DNA of 64,000 bases from Cladocopium goreaui (Eukaryota; Sar; Dinophyceae; Suessiales; Symbiodiniaceae): the NCBI GenBank assembly GCA_947184155.2, contig CAMXCT020005068.1, forward strand, positions 366,127-430,126, written 5' to 3'. This document shows positions 34,116 through 45,504 of the stretch, one piece after another (positions within the stretch are counted from its first letter, which is position 1; each line of letters starts with the position of its first letter). The notes below the pieces were generated by a model. It did not search any database, was not told the origin of the DNA, and saw only the letters and a program-made list of their open reading frames with translations. The position numbers and the translations under genes were made by a program.

Positions 34116-34205
34116 GATTTGGTAGGGAGGACATTTTTTTGGGGCCCTTTGCCGACTGTCTGTTTTCTCCCAGTGCTGGGGATGATGGCCCCAAGCCAGG
34201 GCCAA

Positions 34206-34309
34206 GCGGATGAACGTCCATGTGCAAGAGCTGCGGACGATTATGAGCGGCACTTCGGCGGCACTGAGAGCAGAACGTTTTATGCCGGGGATCTTCTGAT
34301 GGTTCAGGT
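34206..34309 (+). CDS. Possible exon (DDYERHFGGTESRTFYAGDL)
   Basis: Bounded by CCAG|GG on the left and TTCAG|GTATCT on the right. One frame reads ERPCARAADDYERHFGGTES then RTFYAGDLLMVQ to the donor. A second frame (KRMNVHVQELRTIMSGTSAA) is also open but stops just before the donor. Probably belongs with the neighbouring exons; product unknown. Confidence 0.4.
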
Positions 34310-34575
34310 ATCTTCAGATATGCACATAATATGCACCTTCTGAAACCATCAAGACCCTGTGACGCATGGGCCTTTGCTTCCCAATCTGATAATCTATGAT
34401 AATCTTCACTTCTCGCACCACGGTGCTGTGGCAGAACTTTGCACCAGATGTGAGAGATACCCCAAAATGGCCATAGAGTCCAATGGTTTTTTATCATTTG
34501 CCTTACATTTGGGTGCAACACCACCACCCTCGGACAAAGCCAAATGAAGACTAGTCAAGGACATGTCAATTTCTG

Positions 34576-34683
34576 ATTGGTGGTTTGGAACATTTTTTTT
34601 TATTTTTATTTTTCTATATATTGGGAAAAATAACCCCAACTGACTTTCATATTTTTAAGAGGGGTAGGTCAACCACCAACCAG
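34576..34683. mobile_element. Family-3 introner-like inverted repeat
   Basis: The left end is GATTGGTGGTTTGGAACATT and the right end is AGGTCAACCACCAACCAG. The core, AACTGACTTTCATATTTTTAA, matches the other two members. The centre has a T-rich expansion. Confidence 0.7.
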
Positions 34684-34748
34684 ATTTCTTAGTGAACATT
34701 TCCTTCTTGTTGACTGTAAAACCTGGTAAAACATGGTCATCACCACAG

Positions 34749-34884
34749 CGTTGTCCATGCTGATTTCGGCCACGGCCGCAAGGTGACACCGAGTCTGGTG
34801 AGGCAAGGATCTAACCTTCAACAATTGGTGTTGAACCAGCAAACATGGAAAGAGATTGGTATGCCACAACTAAAAAAAACATGA
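34749..34884 (+). CDS. Possible terminal exon (VVHADFGHGRKVTPSLVRQG)
   Basis: After CCACAG one frame reads VVHADFGHGRKVTPSLVRQG, SNLQQLVLNQQTWKEIGMPQ and LKKT, then TGA. A donor-like AAG|GTGACA at 34779 offers a shorter exon in another frame (LSMLISATAA). No family is recognised. Confidence 0.35.
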
Positions 34885-35269
34885 TGTGGTTGCTGGATGT
34901 TGATGGTTTCATGATTTCGTTTTCTTGAATTTCAACGACGTTTTTGGGGATGAGGATCAGAAACGAGTAATATTCTTGCCGTTCCCAGAATGGATAGAAA
35001 AGTGGAGCACGATCAAGAAGAGCTTTTCTGAGGGGGTTGGGGATGCACTCACTTTGTAGACTTCTCCTACTTTTCCTTCAAAAATCATCGGCCACTTCCA
35101 AGATTGTTTACTTTTAATCACCCGGTAGTACACCACTAGTAGACTCAGTAGACCGTACTAGACCTATAATCATCCTGGAGTCATAGAAAATCCACGAATC
35201 AATAAAGAATCCCACTCAAGCCCGAGATTTTGGATGGATTTTCCCTATTTGTTGGAGGGAATCTTCCAG

Positions 35270-35612
35270 TCTATGCCGAAGGCCCCAGCTGTGCCACCTC
35301 TTCCGTTGGGGCGTCTCAGTTCTTGGCAGCGGTCCCTGTGGTCATCAATTTGTCAATGGATTGGTTTAAGGGAAAATCTACAGGAAACCATAGATTTTCC
35401 CATTGAATATGGGTTTTCCTGTAAAATTTCCCTTAAACCAATCCATTGATCAATGTTTTTTTTTTTGCTGGGGAAACCACCCATCAATATCATAAATGGT
35501 GGAATAATGCCCCATAATGGTGGAGTTTCCCAGCACACCATGTTTGAGTGCCGGATGCTGCAGGGGGGCCCTGGACGAGGAGGACCACGGGGGCAGTTTC
35601 AAGAAGGGGTGA
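35270..35612 (+). CDS. 3' end of an unrecognised gene; two exons around a double-element intron
   Basis: Exon 35270-35351 reads VYAEGPSCATSSVGASQFLA then AVPVVIN. Exon 35534-35612 reads FTPCLSAGCCRGALDEEDHG then GSFKKG and TGA. They join in phase (TT + C). The intron 35352-35533 starts GTCAATGGATTGG and ends TTTCCCAG. A different open frame across the second exon (TMFECRMLQGGPGRGG) is possible if another donor is used, but it would not match phase. The Cys-rich tail (CLSAGCC) is notable. The gene may continue the one starting at 33.2 kb. Confidence 0.55.
35352..35452. mobile_element. Family-2 introner-like inverted repeat forming the 5' part of an intron
   Basis: The left end GTCAATGGATTGGTTTAAGG and the right end CCTTAAACCAATCCATTGAT are near-perfect complements. 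The middle pairs as ACAGGAAACC / GGTTTTCCTGT. Confidence 0.8.
35469..35533. mobile_element. Short second inverted repeat forming the 3' part of the same intron
   Basis: GCTGGGGAAACCACCC pairs with GGTGGAGTTTCCCAGC with small mismatches; TAATGGTGG words lie in the centre. The intron's AG lies within its right arm. Confidence 0.6.
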
Positions 35613-36083
35613 CCGGTCGTTCCACCATAGGGCCATAGGGATGATCTAACATGACCCGCAGATGGCTGGTTACATCATGGGATGCATAGTCAAAACATAG
35701 TTTCAAAATATAGTTTCCCACAGTACCAGTTCTGAACCCCCCATTCTTCTGAATTTTTAGTGCTGGTACTCCCGAGCTTTCCGGTTCCTTGGTTCCCTCC
35801 ATTCCCGTTGTTATTCCTGGTTATGTCTTTTGCAGCCGCCTTTCCCTACCTGAGGAACTGTAGAGTATAGGTGGCTCAATTTCTAAGCAATGGGATGGGC
35901 TGAAGGAATCTGTCTAATGTCATCACTCGATTCCGCCCGATTCCCTTCACCCGTAGGATCCATGGTATATATTCTATTATATGCTAACATGACTGGGGTA
36001 TATTGATGGTAAATGTTACCATATCTAGCAGCACCATGGATCCTATGGGTCATAGTCATACCCGTGCTATCCCAACATTCATA

Positions 36084-36176
36084 GAATTGGATGATGGGAA
36101 AAATTATAGGAAAGCCCTATATTTGATGGTAAAAACCATGGTTTCCTGTAATTTTTCCCTTAAACCAATCCAATGA
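36084..36176. mobile_element. Family-2 introner-like inverted repeat
   Basis: The left end is GAATTGGATGATGGGAAAAA and the right end is TTTTTCCCTTAAACCAATCC. The palindromic centre AAACCATGGTTT is flanked by CAGGAAA-type words. Confidence 0.7.
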
Positions 36177-36366
36177 AATATCAGGAATTTATGGCCGCCC
36201 ATTGACATAGGAATTCACCGCCATGGAGTCGGCAGGAGTCGCGCCCCTCCGTGACTGAAGAGGAGATGCAAAGCGATGGGGCGCCCAGTAGAGGCGGTTG
36301 AGCCAACAAAGAGTGGGGCCTTGACATCCTTTTACACCCCTATATATAATATAGTAATATATATAA

Positions 36367-36396
36367 TGTTTAGGGTTTAGGGTTTAGGGTTTAGGG
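36367..36396. repeat. Interstitial telomere-type repeat (TTTAGGG)4
   Basis: Four exact, adjacent TTTAGGG units lie between ATAATG and TATTTTTATTATTA. TTTAGGG is the telomere unit reported for dinoflagellates and plants. It is followed by a TTA-rich simple repeat (36396-36440). Confidence 0.9.
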
Positions 36397-36544
36397 TATT
36401 TTTATTATTACTATTATTATTATTATTTATATATATATATATTTTAGTATATATTACAAACATGCCATGAACAATTTGGTATTTACTGTTGACAAGAGGT
36501 AGAACACCACTAAAAAACTGGTTCTTCTCCACCGGGAAATTGCG

Positions 36545-37031
36545 GTGAAAAATCACCGGGCCAAGGTCAGGGACATTGGCCGACAGTTGGCGTTGGGACC
36601 TTGATGAGATTTGATGAGGGCTGCCAGGTTTTGGAGTTTTGGGAGAGAGAGTTGGAACATCAAACAAAACATCAAAGAAAACATACACTCTGGTAATTTA
36701 ACATAGCTATTGAAAATGGCCATTTATAGTGGATTTACCCATGAAAAATGGTGGATCTTTCCATAATTAGCTATGTTAAATTACCAGAGGGTATCTCACT
36801 GAAAAAGAACATGAACTAATGAACAACATATCAAACAAAGATTCTCACAAAGCACATCTCAAAACATCCGCAGATCTATCTCAAAACATCTCAAACATAG
36901 CCATTGTCCCAGCCATGAAGCTCCATGGGTCGTCACTGAGGAGTCATCGGACAGGCAGAACCACCCAAGAGGTGGAGCAATGGACGGATCCCGAAGAGTC
37001 TGCAAAGGAGGTGCGGTGCTGGGGCTTTTGA
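36545..37031 (+). CDS. Unrecognised gene fragment: two coding blocks around a family-1 element
   Basis: The first block (about 36545-36680) reads GEKSPGQGHWPTVGVGTLMR, FDEGCQVLEFWERELEHQ. The second (about 36800-37031) reads NISNIAIVPAMKLHGSSLRS, HRTGRTTQEVEQWTDPEESA, KEVRCWGF and TGA. The element at 36685-36793 lies between them, presumably within the intron; the exact splice sites could not be fixed. An alternative frame for the first block (EIAVKNHRAKVRDIGRQLAL) is also open. Confidence 0.4.
36685..36793. mobile_element. Family-1 introner-like inverted repeat
   Basis: The left end is ACACTCTGGTAATTTAACAT and the right end is TGTTAAATTACCAGAGGGTA. The inner pair is GGCCATTTATAGTGG. Confidence 0.75.
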
Positions 37032-38812
37032 GGTAATTTAAGATGGGAAGATACATGGGAACCTATCCATATGTATGATAAAATGATATAACATGGAAGA
37101 TTTTGAAGATCATTTTTTTAATTTTAGAGCATAAATTATAAATAAGATGAGAATTAATGAAGACTGACCATGATTCAGAGGATAAATCCATTTTAGAATA
37201 GTATAAATATATTTACATTTATTAATCTGATCAACAAATTCTTATATCATGCAGATTAACCACTGAAGAAAGGATAGAACCCCTCTGGTAATTTGTGGGC
37301 CATGGATTACAACCTGGTGCCCTGGTAATTTTCTTAGGCAAACGGCTTTTTGACTATACCAATACGCAGCGCTGGTATGCAATAAGCTTAATAAGCATTA
37401 CAATCATAGATGATAGTGACTGATAGTGATAGGTATGAAGCTATAGGTAATAGATGGTAATAGTATGTAATAATATTCAATAGTATGCAATAATCTATAT
37501 AAATAATTAACCATAATCATAATTGATAGCCATAGTTTCCAACAATCATAGTTGTGAAGCGCTTGGAACTGCTGGACTTCTTGGTCAGGATGGGGCTATA
37601 CAGGCTATACAAAAAGATGTGAAAAGAGCCATGGTTAAAAGCGTTCGGAACATGATCTACGAATGATGGGTTTTTCGCATCCATGTTAGTTTAATTGTTT
37701 AATTACAGGAGGGTACCCTCCCTCCCAAAATAAGAAAAGGATGGAAAAAGTCACGTATGTAGAACTAGAAAACATTTTACTCACGATCACTAGGATTTTA
37801 GGAACCACTGGTGATCAATCGACCAACATTGGTATGCTAGTTGTTTAATTTTCATTCATTTTTTAACATCTTGGTGCATAATCAAAGCTCCTTCGTCTCT
37901 GTGCCTAAACAATGAAGATTAGCAAAACCAATGAAGATCCATTGATGATACAATCTCACCAGTAAATCGCCCATTGACCTTTTAACAATTATCACTTATC
38001 ACCAGTGGGCGAGTTACGCTCCGGCGTAGGTGGAAGAGCTTCGGAGAGTCCGGCGCCAGATCCGTTTCTTGGGGTTGGTTTAAGGGGGATTTTCGGCAAG
38101 CAATTTTAGTGGGGATTATAGTAATGATTAATCAGGGTAAATTTTAACGACCTCACTGTTCTCCCTCACTGGAATCATGTTTTTTTTTTTCCCGGGGAAT
38201 CACGGGAATCATCCCAAAATGACATTATTTCAGGCTTGTGAATTACTATAATTTACCGAGATTAATGGCTTGATTTGAATGGGGATTGGGATTTAATCAT
38301 CAGGATGAGGCCGGAACACACATCACTGGAAGCGAATTTACTTTTTTTCTCAACCGGACCATCCGTTGTGTCGGCACCAGCCTTGTTCTTAATCATCAAG
38401 ATATCGGATTTAACCAATGATTCGTGGTTTCGGGTTTATCCAGAAACTGGGGGTAGATATATACCCCTAAATGACAAGTTTCAATCATGGGATTTTGGGG
38501 TTGCTTAATTTCGGATAAACCCTTTTGTGCTGACATGTGCTAAACCAAAATAACCTTAGCCTGGCCTTAGTCTAAATGTGGCTTGAGCATAGGATACCCC
38601 ATTGCTCATTGAGTGATACGCCGGAGATTGGCGGCAACCTAGATACCATATTTTCAAAGGTAAAAGGAGGTAGCATGATGTGCAGAGAACATGGTGGGTG
38701 GATGTGACAATATCATATTACAATCATATACAATCTTATATATTACAAACATATTAATAATGGTCACTAAGTCATTAGCTCCCAAGTAGCCCCAGATCTT
38801 CCAGCCCTGGAG
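37032..38812. other. Long AT-rich stretch with little coding signal
   Basis: One GC-richer island near 38008-38075 reads GELRSGVGGRASESPAPDPF and could be an exon. An ORF at 38275-38508 (77 codons) lacks protein-like features at its edges. Otherwise simple AT-rich words and GATAGTGATAG-type repeats (37400-37440) were seen. Confidence 0.35.
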
Positions 38813-38939
38813 GCTACATTTTTGGGGGCATGCTCCAAAGTCTTCCGGAGACCGGCACCCTACGAGTAGATGATTTGATCAGCGATGCCGGCACTTCGGA
38901 AGCCCAGGCGGGCGCTTTTTCAACGCCGGCTGGACGTTG
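38813..38939 (+). CDS. Coding exon of unrecognised gene
   Basis: After GGAG|GC the exon reads YIFGGMLQSLPETGTLRVDD then LISDAGTSEAQAGAFSTPAG and leaves by CGTTG|GTGAGC, a canonical-looking donor. Entry is phase 1 and exit phase 2. Composition is clearly protein-like. It could be an upstream exon of the gene at 39.4 kb, but no linking exon was proven. Confidence 0.5.
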
Positions 38940-39070
38940 GTGAGCGAATGGTGGTGGAAGCGGAGACACCCGGGGAATAGGATTCTGTGTAGTGATGGAA
39001 CATATATTGTTGTTTCATGATGTCAATCTGCCACATGTTGAATTTGTTTCTTGATAAAGCCTCTTTTCAG

Positions 39071-39205
39071 ATGGACAGCTTTGGAAGTTTAGTCAGTATC
39101 TATGCCAAAGAAGGCGAACCAACATTACCAGCCAGCGCAAAAATAGCCACAGCAAGAATACACAACAAACATCTAGAGCGCAATCCCATATGCTCGGTGT
39201 CTTAA
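39071..39205 (+). CDS. Possible terminal exon (MDSFGSLVSIYAKEGEPTLP)
   Basis: After CTTTTCAG one frame reads MDSFGSLVSIYAKEGEPTLP then ASAKIATARIHNKHLERNPI and ends TAA at 39203-39205. Base composition is close to the flanks, so coding is less sure than for the GC-rich exons. Confidence 0.4.
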   Translation: MDSFGSLVSIYAKEGEPTLPASAKIATARIHNKHLERNPICSVS

Positions 39206-39409
39206 CCTACCCAAATTAGAACTTCCTGTGTTTTAAAACATATATAGTTACGTAAGCTCAGCATGTTCAGCCATCGAATAAGTTGAGTTTCTTCATTCAT
39301 GCACATCATTCATATTCAATGATACATTATACATTACTAACTTGATTGACTTATTCCCAATTTCCGGGGAAGTTCATCAACCCTATGTCTTTCATGGTTC
39401 CAAAAAACC

Positions 39410-40256
39410 ATGGTGGACCACTCGTCACGACCGACTCGCGAGGTTCGGGCTCCGGTCTCTGAGAAGCCACCACCATTACCAGGCCTTGCCGTCAACCCGA
39501 TGCTACAGGTGATCCACAGGTGATGTTTGGAAACCCCATATGGTTTCCAGCTTTCCAACGTCTAAACCCAAGTTGGACCTCTTGGGTTTATCCCCTTGGC
39601 TCAAGTCCCAGGTACTGTTCATGGCGCAGGGGCCAACAAAAAACAGCATGGCCCCAGGTCATTCCAGAAACCAAATTCAGGTGGTGAATGTTCTTTGGCA
39701 CCGTTTTTTGGGGCAAAAAATGATTCCGTGTCCATACTCCCTTGGAATCCTTTTGGCAGACATATTGCAGATACTTATTCTAATATCGCTGCCACAATCT
39801 CACCTTCCAAAGGTCATTCCTGATCCAAAGCTGGGTAAATTATGGCGTCACTGGAATGATGATTAGTATAGGGTATTAGTAGGGGCAACTATCCAAACAT
39901 TGTCCAAACATGGCCTTATTTATCCTTGTTTGACATAATTATTTTAGATGGGTGATTCGTGGGTTATTCTAACTTAGCTTTCAACATTCTCCAAGAAGTT
40001 CTCTAGAAAATCTAGAAATCCTCTTGAAACACAGAATTGGATGATGGTAAAAAAACCATGGTTTCCTGTAGATTTTCCCAACAGAACCAATCCATTGATT
40101 GAAACAACTCAACCAAAGCTGATCTTCGCCATGGTCACTGTGGGCTGCGGCTGTTTCCTGGGCTCGGAGCCTGCGGGGGCTTCGTTGCACTGGGCCTTCG
40201 GCCGCAGCTGGTTCCGTAAGCTGCCGCGCCTCGGGCGGAAAACTGGGGCGAACTGA
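39410..40256 (+). CDS. Unrecognised four-exon gene with a C-terminal hydrophobic segment
   Basis: Exon 39410-39508 opens with ATG (MVDHSSRPTREVRAPVSEKP, PPLPGLAVNPMLQ) and leaves at CAG|GTGATC. 39612-39657 reads VLFMAQGPTKNSMAP. 39681-39812 reads GECSLAPFFGAKNDSVSILP, WNPFGRHIADTYSNIA. The terminal exon 40119-40256 reads LIFAMVTVGCGCFLGSEPAG, ASLHWAFGRSWFRKLPRLGR and ends TGA. The first three join in phase; the last join needs a small unseen exon or another donor. LIFAMVTVGCGCFLG could be a membrane segment, followed by a basic tail. The ATG at 39410 is a good start candidate because no convincing acceptor lies just before it. No family recognised. Confidence 0.5.
40032..40098. mobile_element. 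Shortened family-2 inverted repeat
   Basis: GAATTGGATGATGGTAAAAA at the left and CCAACAGAACCAATCCATTG at the right match the family ends. The palindromic centre AAACCATGGTTT is kept, but about 30 bp of the left arm is missing. It sits 20 bp before the terminal exon at 40119. Confidence 0.65.
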
Positions 40257-40752
40257 GGGCGTGATCTGTGGGAAAACTCTCTGCTCTTCATATGTCTTCA
40301 TCAGTTTTCTAGGACACCTCTAGCAGACTCTAGCATCTAGCCCCAGTGACTTGGATGATGCACACATCATCCAACTTTCGCATTTTCCTGGAAATCTGGA
40401 AGCGCATGGTCGGTGGCTATGGTCGACTCAACCACCGCTGAACACATATTGAGAGATTTCTGAGTTGCGATTGATACAGGTGTTTAGACAGCTGTTTATT
40501 GATTTAATGTGATTTTACCCAGTGCTGTTTTTCTTACTGGTGCTAAACGCGGGGATTTTTCGGGAATGATCCATGTCATCACTATCAATAATAATCCCAG
40601 CAACCGCAATTCCCATCCATTCCCTACTAAGCACCAGTAAGGGTCCATCCCCAGAATTTTTGGTCCATCCCCTAACAATTTTTGGTCCATGATTTTAGCC
40701 AATTATTGGAATGCCCGGGGTGGGCTAAAGATGTTCTTTCGTTTGCGTTCAG

Positions 40753-42438
40753 TTCAATATGCGCCTTGCAACACGCTCAGAACATGGAGAAAAAGATGAA
40801 GTAATGGAGAAGATCCATCTCTGAAATGGCAGGCAACCAGTACCTCGATAAATTTTTGGGTGACTCAAAGTAGTTCATTCCCAGGAAGATAGGGCCAAGA
40901 TGTGTCAAACAGATCTTTGAACCAAAGAATGTGGGATTATGTCTTTGCGTTTCAATGCCGCAAAAACGCCAAATGCTGTCTTTGGAAAGCCTATGAAAGC
41001 CTTAGGTGACTTGGCTTCCAGGACTTTACAAAAAAGTTCGACATTGATCTGCAGATGCTGATGTATGTTCACGTTGTAAAATGTTTCAAGAATATGCCAA
41101 AATTGCCCAGGTCATTAGTGACGTCTTGACCTTGTTTAAGGGCATTGGAAACCTCCCAAGGGTCCCCAAAAACGGCTCAAACCCAGGCGGCCCTTGCCCT
41201 CACCGTGCGTCGCCGAAGGGGTGCCCTGGCTGAAAAAAGTATATATGCAATTGGAGGATGTTGGAGAATGAGAATGATATTGCTGCAAGTCTTAACTGAT
41301 TCTTGGACATGACTTTCCGAAGTTGGAGTCAGTTGGAGGATGATGCAACTCTTTGCTGGTTCTTGGACATGTTTTGACTTTCAGAAGAAGCTTTGTGCCA
41401 CTTTTGATGCGGCAAAGTTGCGATCAGATCTGGATTTTGACGAAAGAACGCCACGGATGAATGGGAATATCAAGTGATGGGAATGGATTGAGGGACAGGC
41501 AACAATTCATAGAGCTCAGGATGTTGACCGCACGAATACAACTGCTAAATGGTAGAGATGGTGTTGGAATACGTGGTCCTTAGCGGCCAGTTGCTGAGGA
41601 GCCAGAGACGGAACAGTCGGTTGCTGAGGAACCAGACTCAGAGGCCAGTTTGACCATCTTGGCTGGGTCTTGTATCCAAAGGGCACCAGGGGCACGAAGG
41701 GAAGCTAGGTCTTGGGACCATATAATAATAATGTATGTTTTTCTTGGATTTCTGCGGTGAATGAATGGATGCAGACATATGCAGACATATGTTTTCTGTG
41801 CTGAGAGTCGGCTGACAGCCGGCGTTTTCATCTCCTTTCAGTTGGCCAACCTTTGAAACACCCTTCGCCGACTGTCATTATTTGCATATAGGAAAACCAC
41901 CGGAAAGATGCCGAAACGGGATTTATTATTTAAAAACGGTTGGGATGCACGTTTCGATGTTTTGGTGGCATTTGGTGGCTATACTGTATACTATATATAT
42001 ATGTATACGAATATGCATAATATTATAAGGTTTTCTGGACCATTTTGCCATGTCGCTTTTGGATTGCAAAGCATCCCCTGGTCAGATTGGAGAGGCACCA
42101 GAGGCCTTGAACACCTTGGAGTCGCCCGTGCCCCGTAACACGGTGGGGTCCCTGGTGGGGTCCCTGGCTTGGAAGGCACCAAAACACCACATGGATCCCC
42201 TGGAAATTCGATGTTTTCCCACCTTTTCTTGGCCAAACAGATGGCTGGAACATCTGGAACGGGATTTTTGTATATTTTTAAGTGCCAGAACTGGTTTTGT
42301 GAATCGGAATGGTTTTCTGGCGAAATCAGGGTGGGGGTAGGTTCGGGTGATTGTTTGGAACCAGAAACACCCTGGTCACTGGTCGTTCCTGAGGAGACAG
42401 CCTCAGAGGCGCGTCAGAGTTGGAGGGACAATCCATGA
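40753..42438 (+). CDS. Acidic Pro/Glu-rich unrecognised gene (several exons)
   Basis: Likely coding pieces are: 40753-40800 (FNMRLATRSEHGEKDE, donor GAA|GTAATG); from 41112 (VISDVLTLFKGIGNLPRVPK); 41387-41475 (KKLCATFDAAKLRSDLDFDE, RTPRMNGNIK); 41583-41707 (PVAEEPETEQSVAEEPDSEA, SLTILAGSCIQRAPG, with an internal VAEEPE/VAEEPD repeat); 42050-42160 (LLDCKASPGQIGEAPEALNT); and a terminal piece 42337-42438 (CLEPETPWSLVVPEETASEA, RQSWRDNP, TGA). The shared EEPET/PEETASEA wording in the later exons suggests one protein with an acidic repeat region. The splice sites between pieces are not all fixed. No family recognised. Confidence 0.45.
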
Positions 42439-42439
42439 G

Positions 42440-44280
42440 ATTTGCATTGACATTTTCGGCAGGTATCAGACCTGAATTCTTCTGAGGATTTCGGGAAGTG
42501 TATTAAGGGATGCAAAATATTTATTCTGTGAGGGGGTGAATCTTCTGTGAGAACAAGGAGTCTCATCAGAGGGGTTCTCATCAGCTTGGAAACAAATTAA
42601 AACAAATTATAAATCATTTTGAAACATTAGATTTCATTAGATTAAATTTCAATGATAATCATGTTTCATACCTGTTTTTGGGGCAAACATGATGTGACAT
42701 ATGCTGTGGCCCTGGTAGCCATTGTGGCCCCACCTCGACCTCCCCTTCTCATACATTCTGATGTGACATAGTACTGCACTGTCTTTCTGGCCAATGTAAT
42801 AAGAGTATCAAAAGATTGACTATGTATTGAAATACACTATTATCAAGTAATTGGTTGTGACGCACTGTACTTGTCTTGTTTAAGCATGTGCTATATTTAT
42901 TCGCAGCTATATTGTAAGCACTTGGCACTTTTTATTTGTATTTAGATGCAATTCTCCTCAAAAAAATGTTTCAATATATTGTAAACTTTTCTGATAAAGT
43001 CTGCCAAAAAAAAAAAGGACATTGCAGCAATACTAAAATTAGTCTACACAGACTAAATCGAATACTAAAATTTGGCGCAGGAGGTGCCAAAATCTGTAAT
43101 TTATTTATTATTATTATTTTTTATTTTTTTTTTCTAATTTTTTCTAATTGTTTCTAATTTTTTCTAATTTTTTCTAATTTTTCCTAATGTTTTCTAATTT
43201 TTTCTAATTTTTTCTAATTTTTCTAATTTTTCGCATATGTATACTTTTGTTTTTGTAATTTGTTCCGCAACCCTGGAGGGGCTTCCCCTCTTGGTGTGCC
43301 AGGATGTGCTCCTGGGGGCAATCACACGTAGAGTGGAGTTTGCTTCGGAGTCAACCACCGTGGAGAAATCACTGGGTCCTGTGCACAATTGTTCACAGTT
43401 TGTAAGCACCAACTGGGGTAACTGCAATTGTAATAAAATTGGCCCTTGCCAGCAATCCCTAATATCAGAGCAACCCTCAACCCCAGATGTGATTAAGTGT
43501 TAAAACAACTTGTATTTAATATGCATCATCATGACAAAGATTCTATCTTAATAGTTCCATCATCATTTTGGCAGGGTTCAATGTCAAACAAAGTAGAATA
43601 TAGACTGAAAGAAGCAGAGGTGCAGCAAGCAGGGGTCATTGCAAACAATGTTCTAGTCTGTTTCAGACTTGCCACCTAAGACTAAGTACAGCAGAACCTA
43701 GCACAGAAAAAAAAAGTGAGGGGCACGGAGTAATTTGTTTTTATTTGTTTTAATTTGTTTTAATGTTTAATAATTTGTTTCAATTTTTTGATATTTTTTG
43801 ATATTTCAATCATATTTTTTTATATGATTTATAATTTTTCATTCTGGCCAGCCATGGCTGATGAGATACCCTTTGATGGGGTACCCAAGCCTGACAATTG
43901 AGTGAACATGTTTGCATAAAGGCGTGAAGCAACATATTTGATACACGACGGCTTCTCTAGGAGCCTTGCCCCAGACAAATGCTCTGTAATGAATCAACTT
44001 CGACGCAATTACTTTGCTGTTAAAATAGAAGTTTCGAGACTTTCTACCAACGAGTCCAACAAGTTTTCCCTCAAATTCGGGAATGTCCCAACAAAAATAT
44101 ACAAAAATGCTATGTCCCTGAATCCCTCCTTAGCATCTGTTCCTTACCAGCACCAAACAGCCAGTTTTTTAAGTTACGGCAGGAGACAGCAATCAACGAG
44201 CTGGACTGCCCCGAAAGTCCGGCCAGCAGCTGGGCTCAGTAGTCACCATAGATTAGGATATAACTATAAATTGATATAAC
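42440..44280. other. Stretch with neutral base composition and several ORFs of doubtful status
   Basis: ORF-like blocks at 43237-43503, 43497-43679 and 43938-44279 have few introner-like or AG|G features and lack the GC-rich bias of the other exons. They read, for example, KSLGPVHNCSQFVSTNWGNC and SNKVEYRLKEAEVQQAGVIA. They could be decayed inserted sequence. A TTTTTCTAAT minisatellite (about ten units) lies at 43129-43230. Confidence 0.4.
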
Positions 44281-45227
44281 TTATGATATAACCCCTCCAA
44301 CTATAGTTATATAACATATATATACATGCACACACACATATATATACACATATACATATACTAATACATTTTTTAATATGATATAATTTAATATAAAGTT
44401 AATATAATATATTATAATATAATTTAAATTAATATAATATAATATAATGTAATATCATATCACACAATATAATATACTGTATTATAATATAGTGGGCAAC
44501 CAAATAGTAATAAACTCGTCTACCATTTAATTGGATGGTTTATCGCAGCCATTCGCAGCCATGAAAATGATGACTTGGGGATGGTGCGCATTGGGTGAAT
44601 CTCACATTCAATCATTACTTTATTGCTATGGCAATATATAGCCATGGTTATTGGTTGGCTCTATTGCCTTATCATTCCATAGTTGGAAATCCATGATGTG
44701 GTGGGCAATAGATGCCCTGTACCGTTGTGGGTCCCTACTGGAACTCTCCAGGACTTTGCGTGATACCCCAAGATGATTCTGGATATTGCTTTAGTAGCCC
44801 GCAAGAAAACCCGCACGAAATATGCCGGTTCTCGATGTTCTGGGGGGGTTAGCACATGTTACTCTACCCAATCTAACACCCATTTATAAGCCTATAGGCT
44901 CCCCCCAAGATAGAACAGTCTTGTCAGGACGTTATAGATTGACGTTTTCCCCATCATTTCCAGGTGTCCAACTTTTCTATCATTTTCATTCATTCTTTAT
45001 TATTTTTTTATCTATGACTGGGGGTTGTTATCATTTAATTTATATTCAAGTGAAGTTGGTTAGTTATGTGTATAATATATATATAATTATATAATTATAT
45101 ATACATATATACATGTGATACATACACACACACATATATATATATATATATGTGATATGATATGATATGATATACAGAATATATCCCACTGTATTCCCGT
45201 TCCTTTCATGATATCCCCATGACTCAG
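44281..45227. other. AT-repeat-rich stretch
   Basis: TATAATATAATTTAA repeats lie at 44380-44490 and TATATA/GATATGATATG repeats at 45070-45180. A short GC-richer block at 44820-44850 (PVLDVLGGLAHVTL) is too small to call. Confidence 0.4.
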
Positions 45228-45378
45228 GGCTTTTTTGCGCGGGCTGTCCCCAGGCTATGTGGCGCTGCGCAAGGCCTTCCACGACGCACCGCGTCAAGAG
45301 CTGTGCCGCTTCGCCGTGGGATGGCCTAAGGCACCTGCAGACGCCCGGCGAAGACATCTCCGCGGTTTGGAGGATTAG
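45228..45378 (+). CDS. Terminal exon of an unrecognised gene (basic C-terminus)
   Basis: Starts after ACTCAG (phase 2). Reads FLRGLSPGYVALRKAFHDAP, RQELCRFAVGWPKAPADARR, RHLRGLED and ends TAG at 45376-45378. An inner acceptor CCCCAG|GC at 45254 would give a slightly shorter exon in the same frame. The high GC content against AT-rich flanks and the clean stop make coding very likely. Upstream exons were not found. The tail is Arg-rich; function unknown. Confidence 0.6.
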
Positions 45379-45504
45379 AGATGGGATTGGTGCAGTTGGG
45401 ATCAACAAATGGGATCTGAAAATGGTATCTTAATGGGATTTATATAAGGAGGGCTAATTATTTTGGGAATTTTTTTTTGATCAGGTTTAGGAATTATTTT
45501 TGGA

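Noticed and set aside
33880-34527. 215-codon minus-strand ORF
   Set aside because: It spans a family-1 inverted repeat and runs antisense to better + strand exons; composition is not protein-like.
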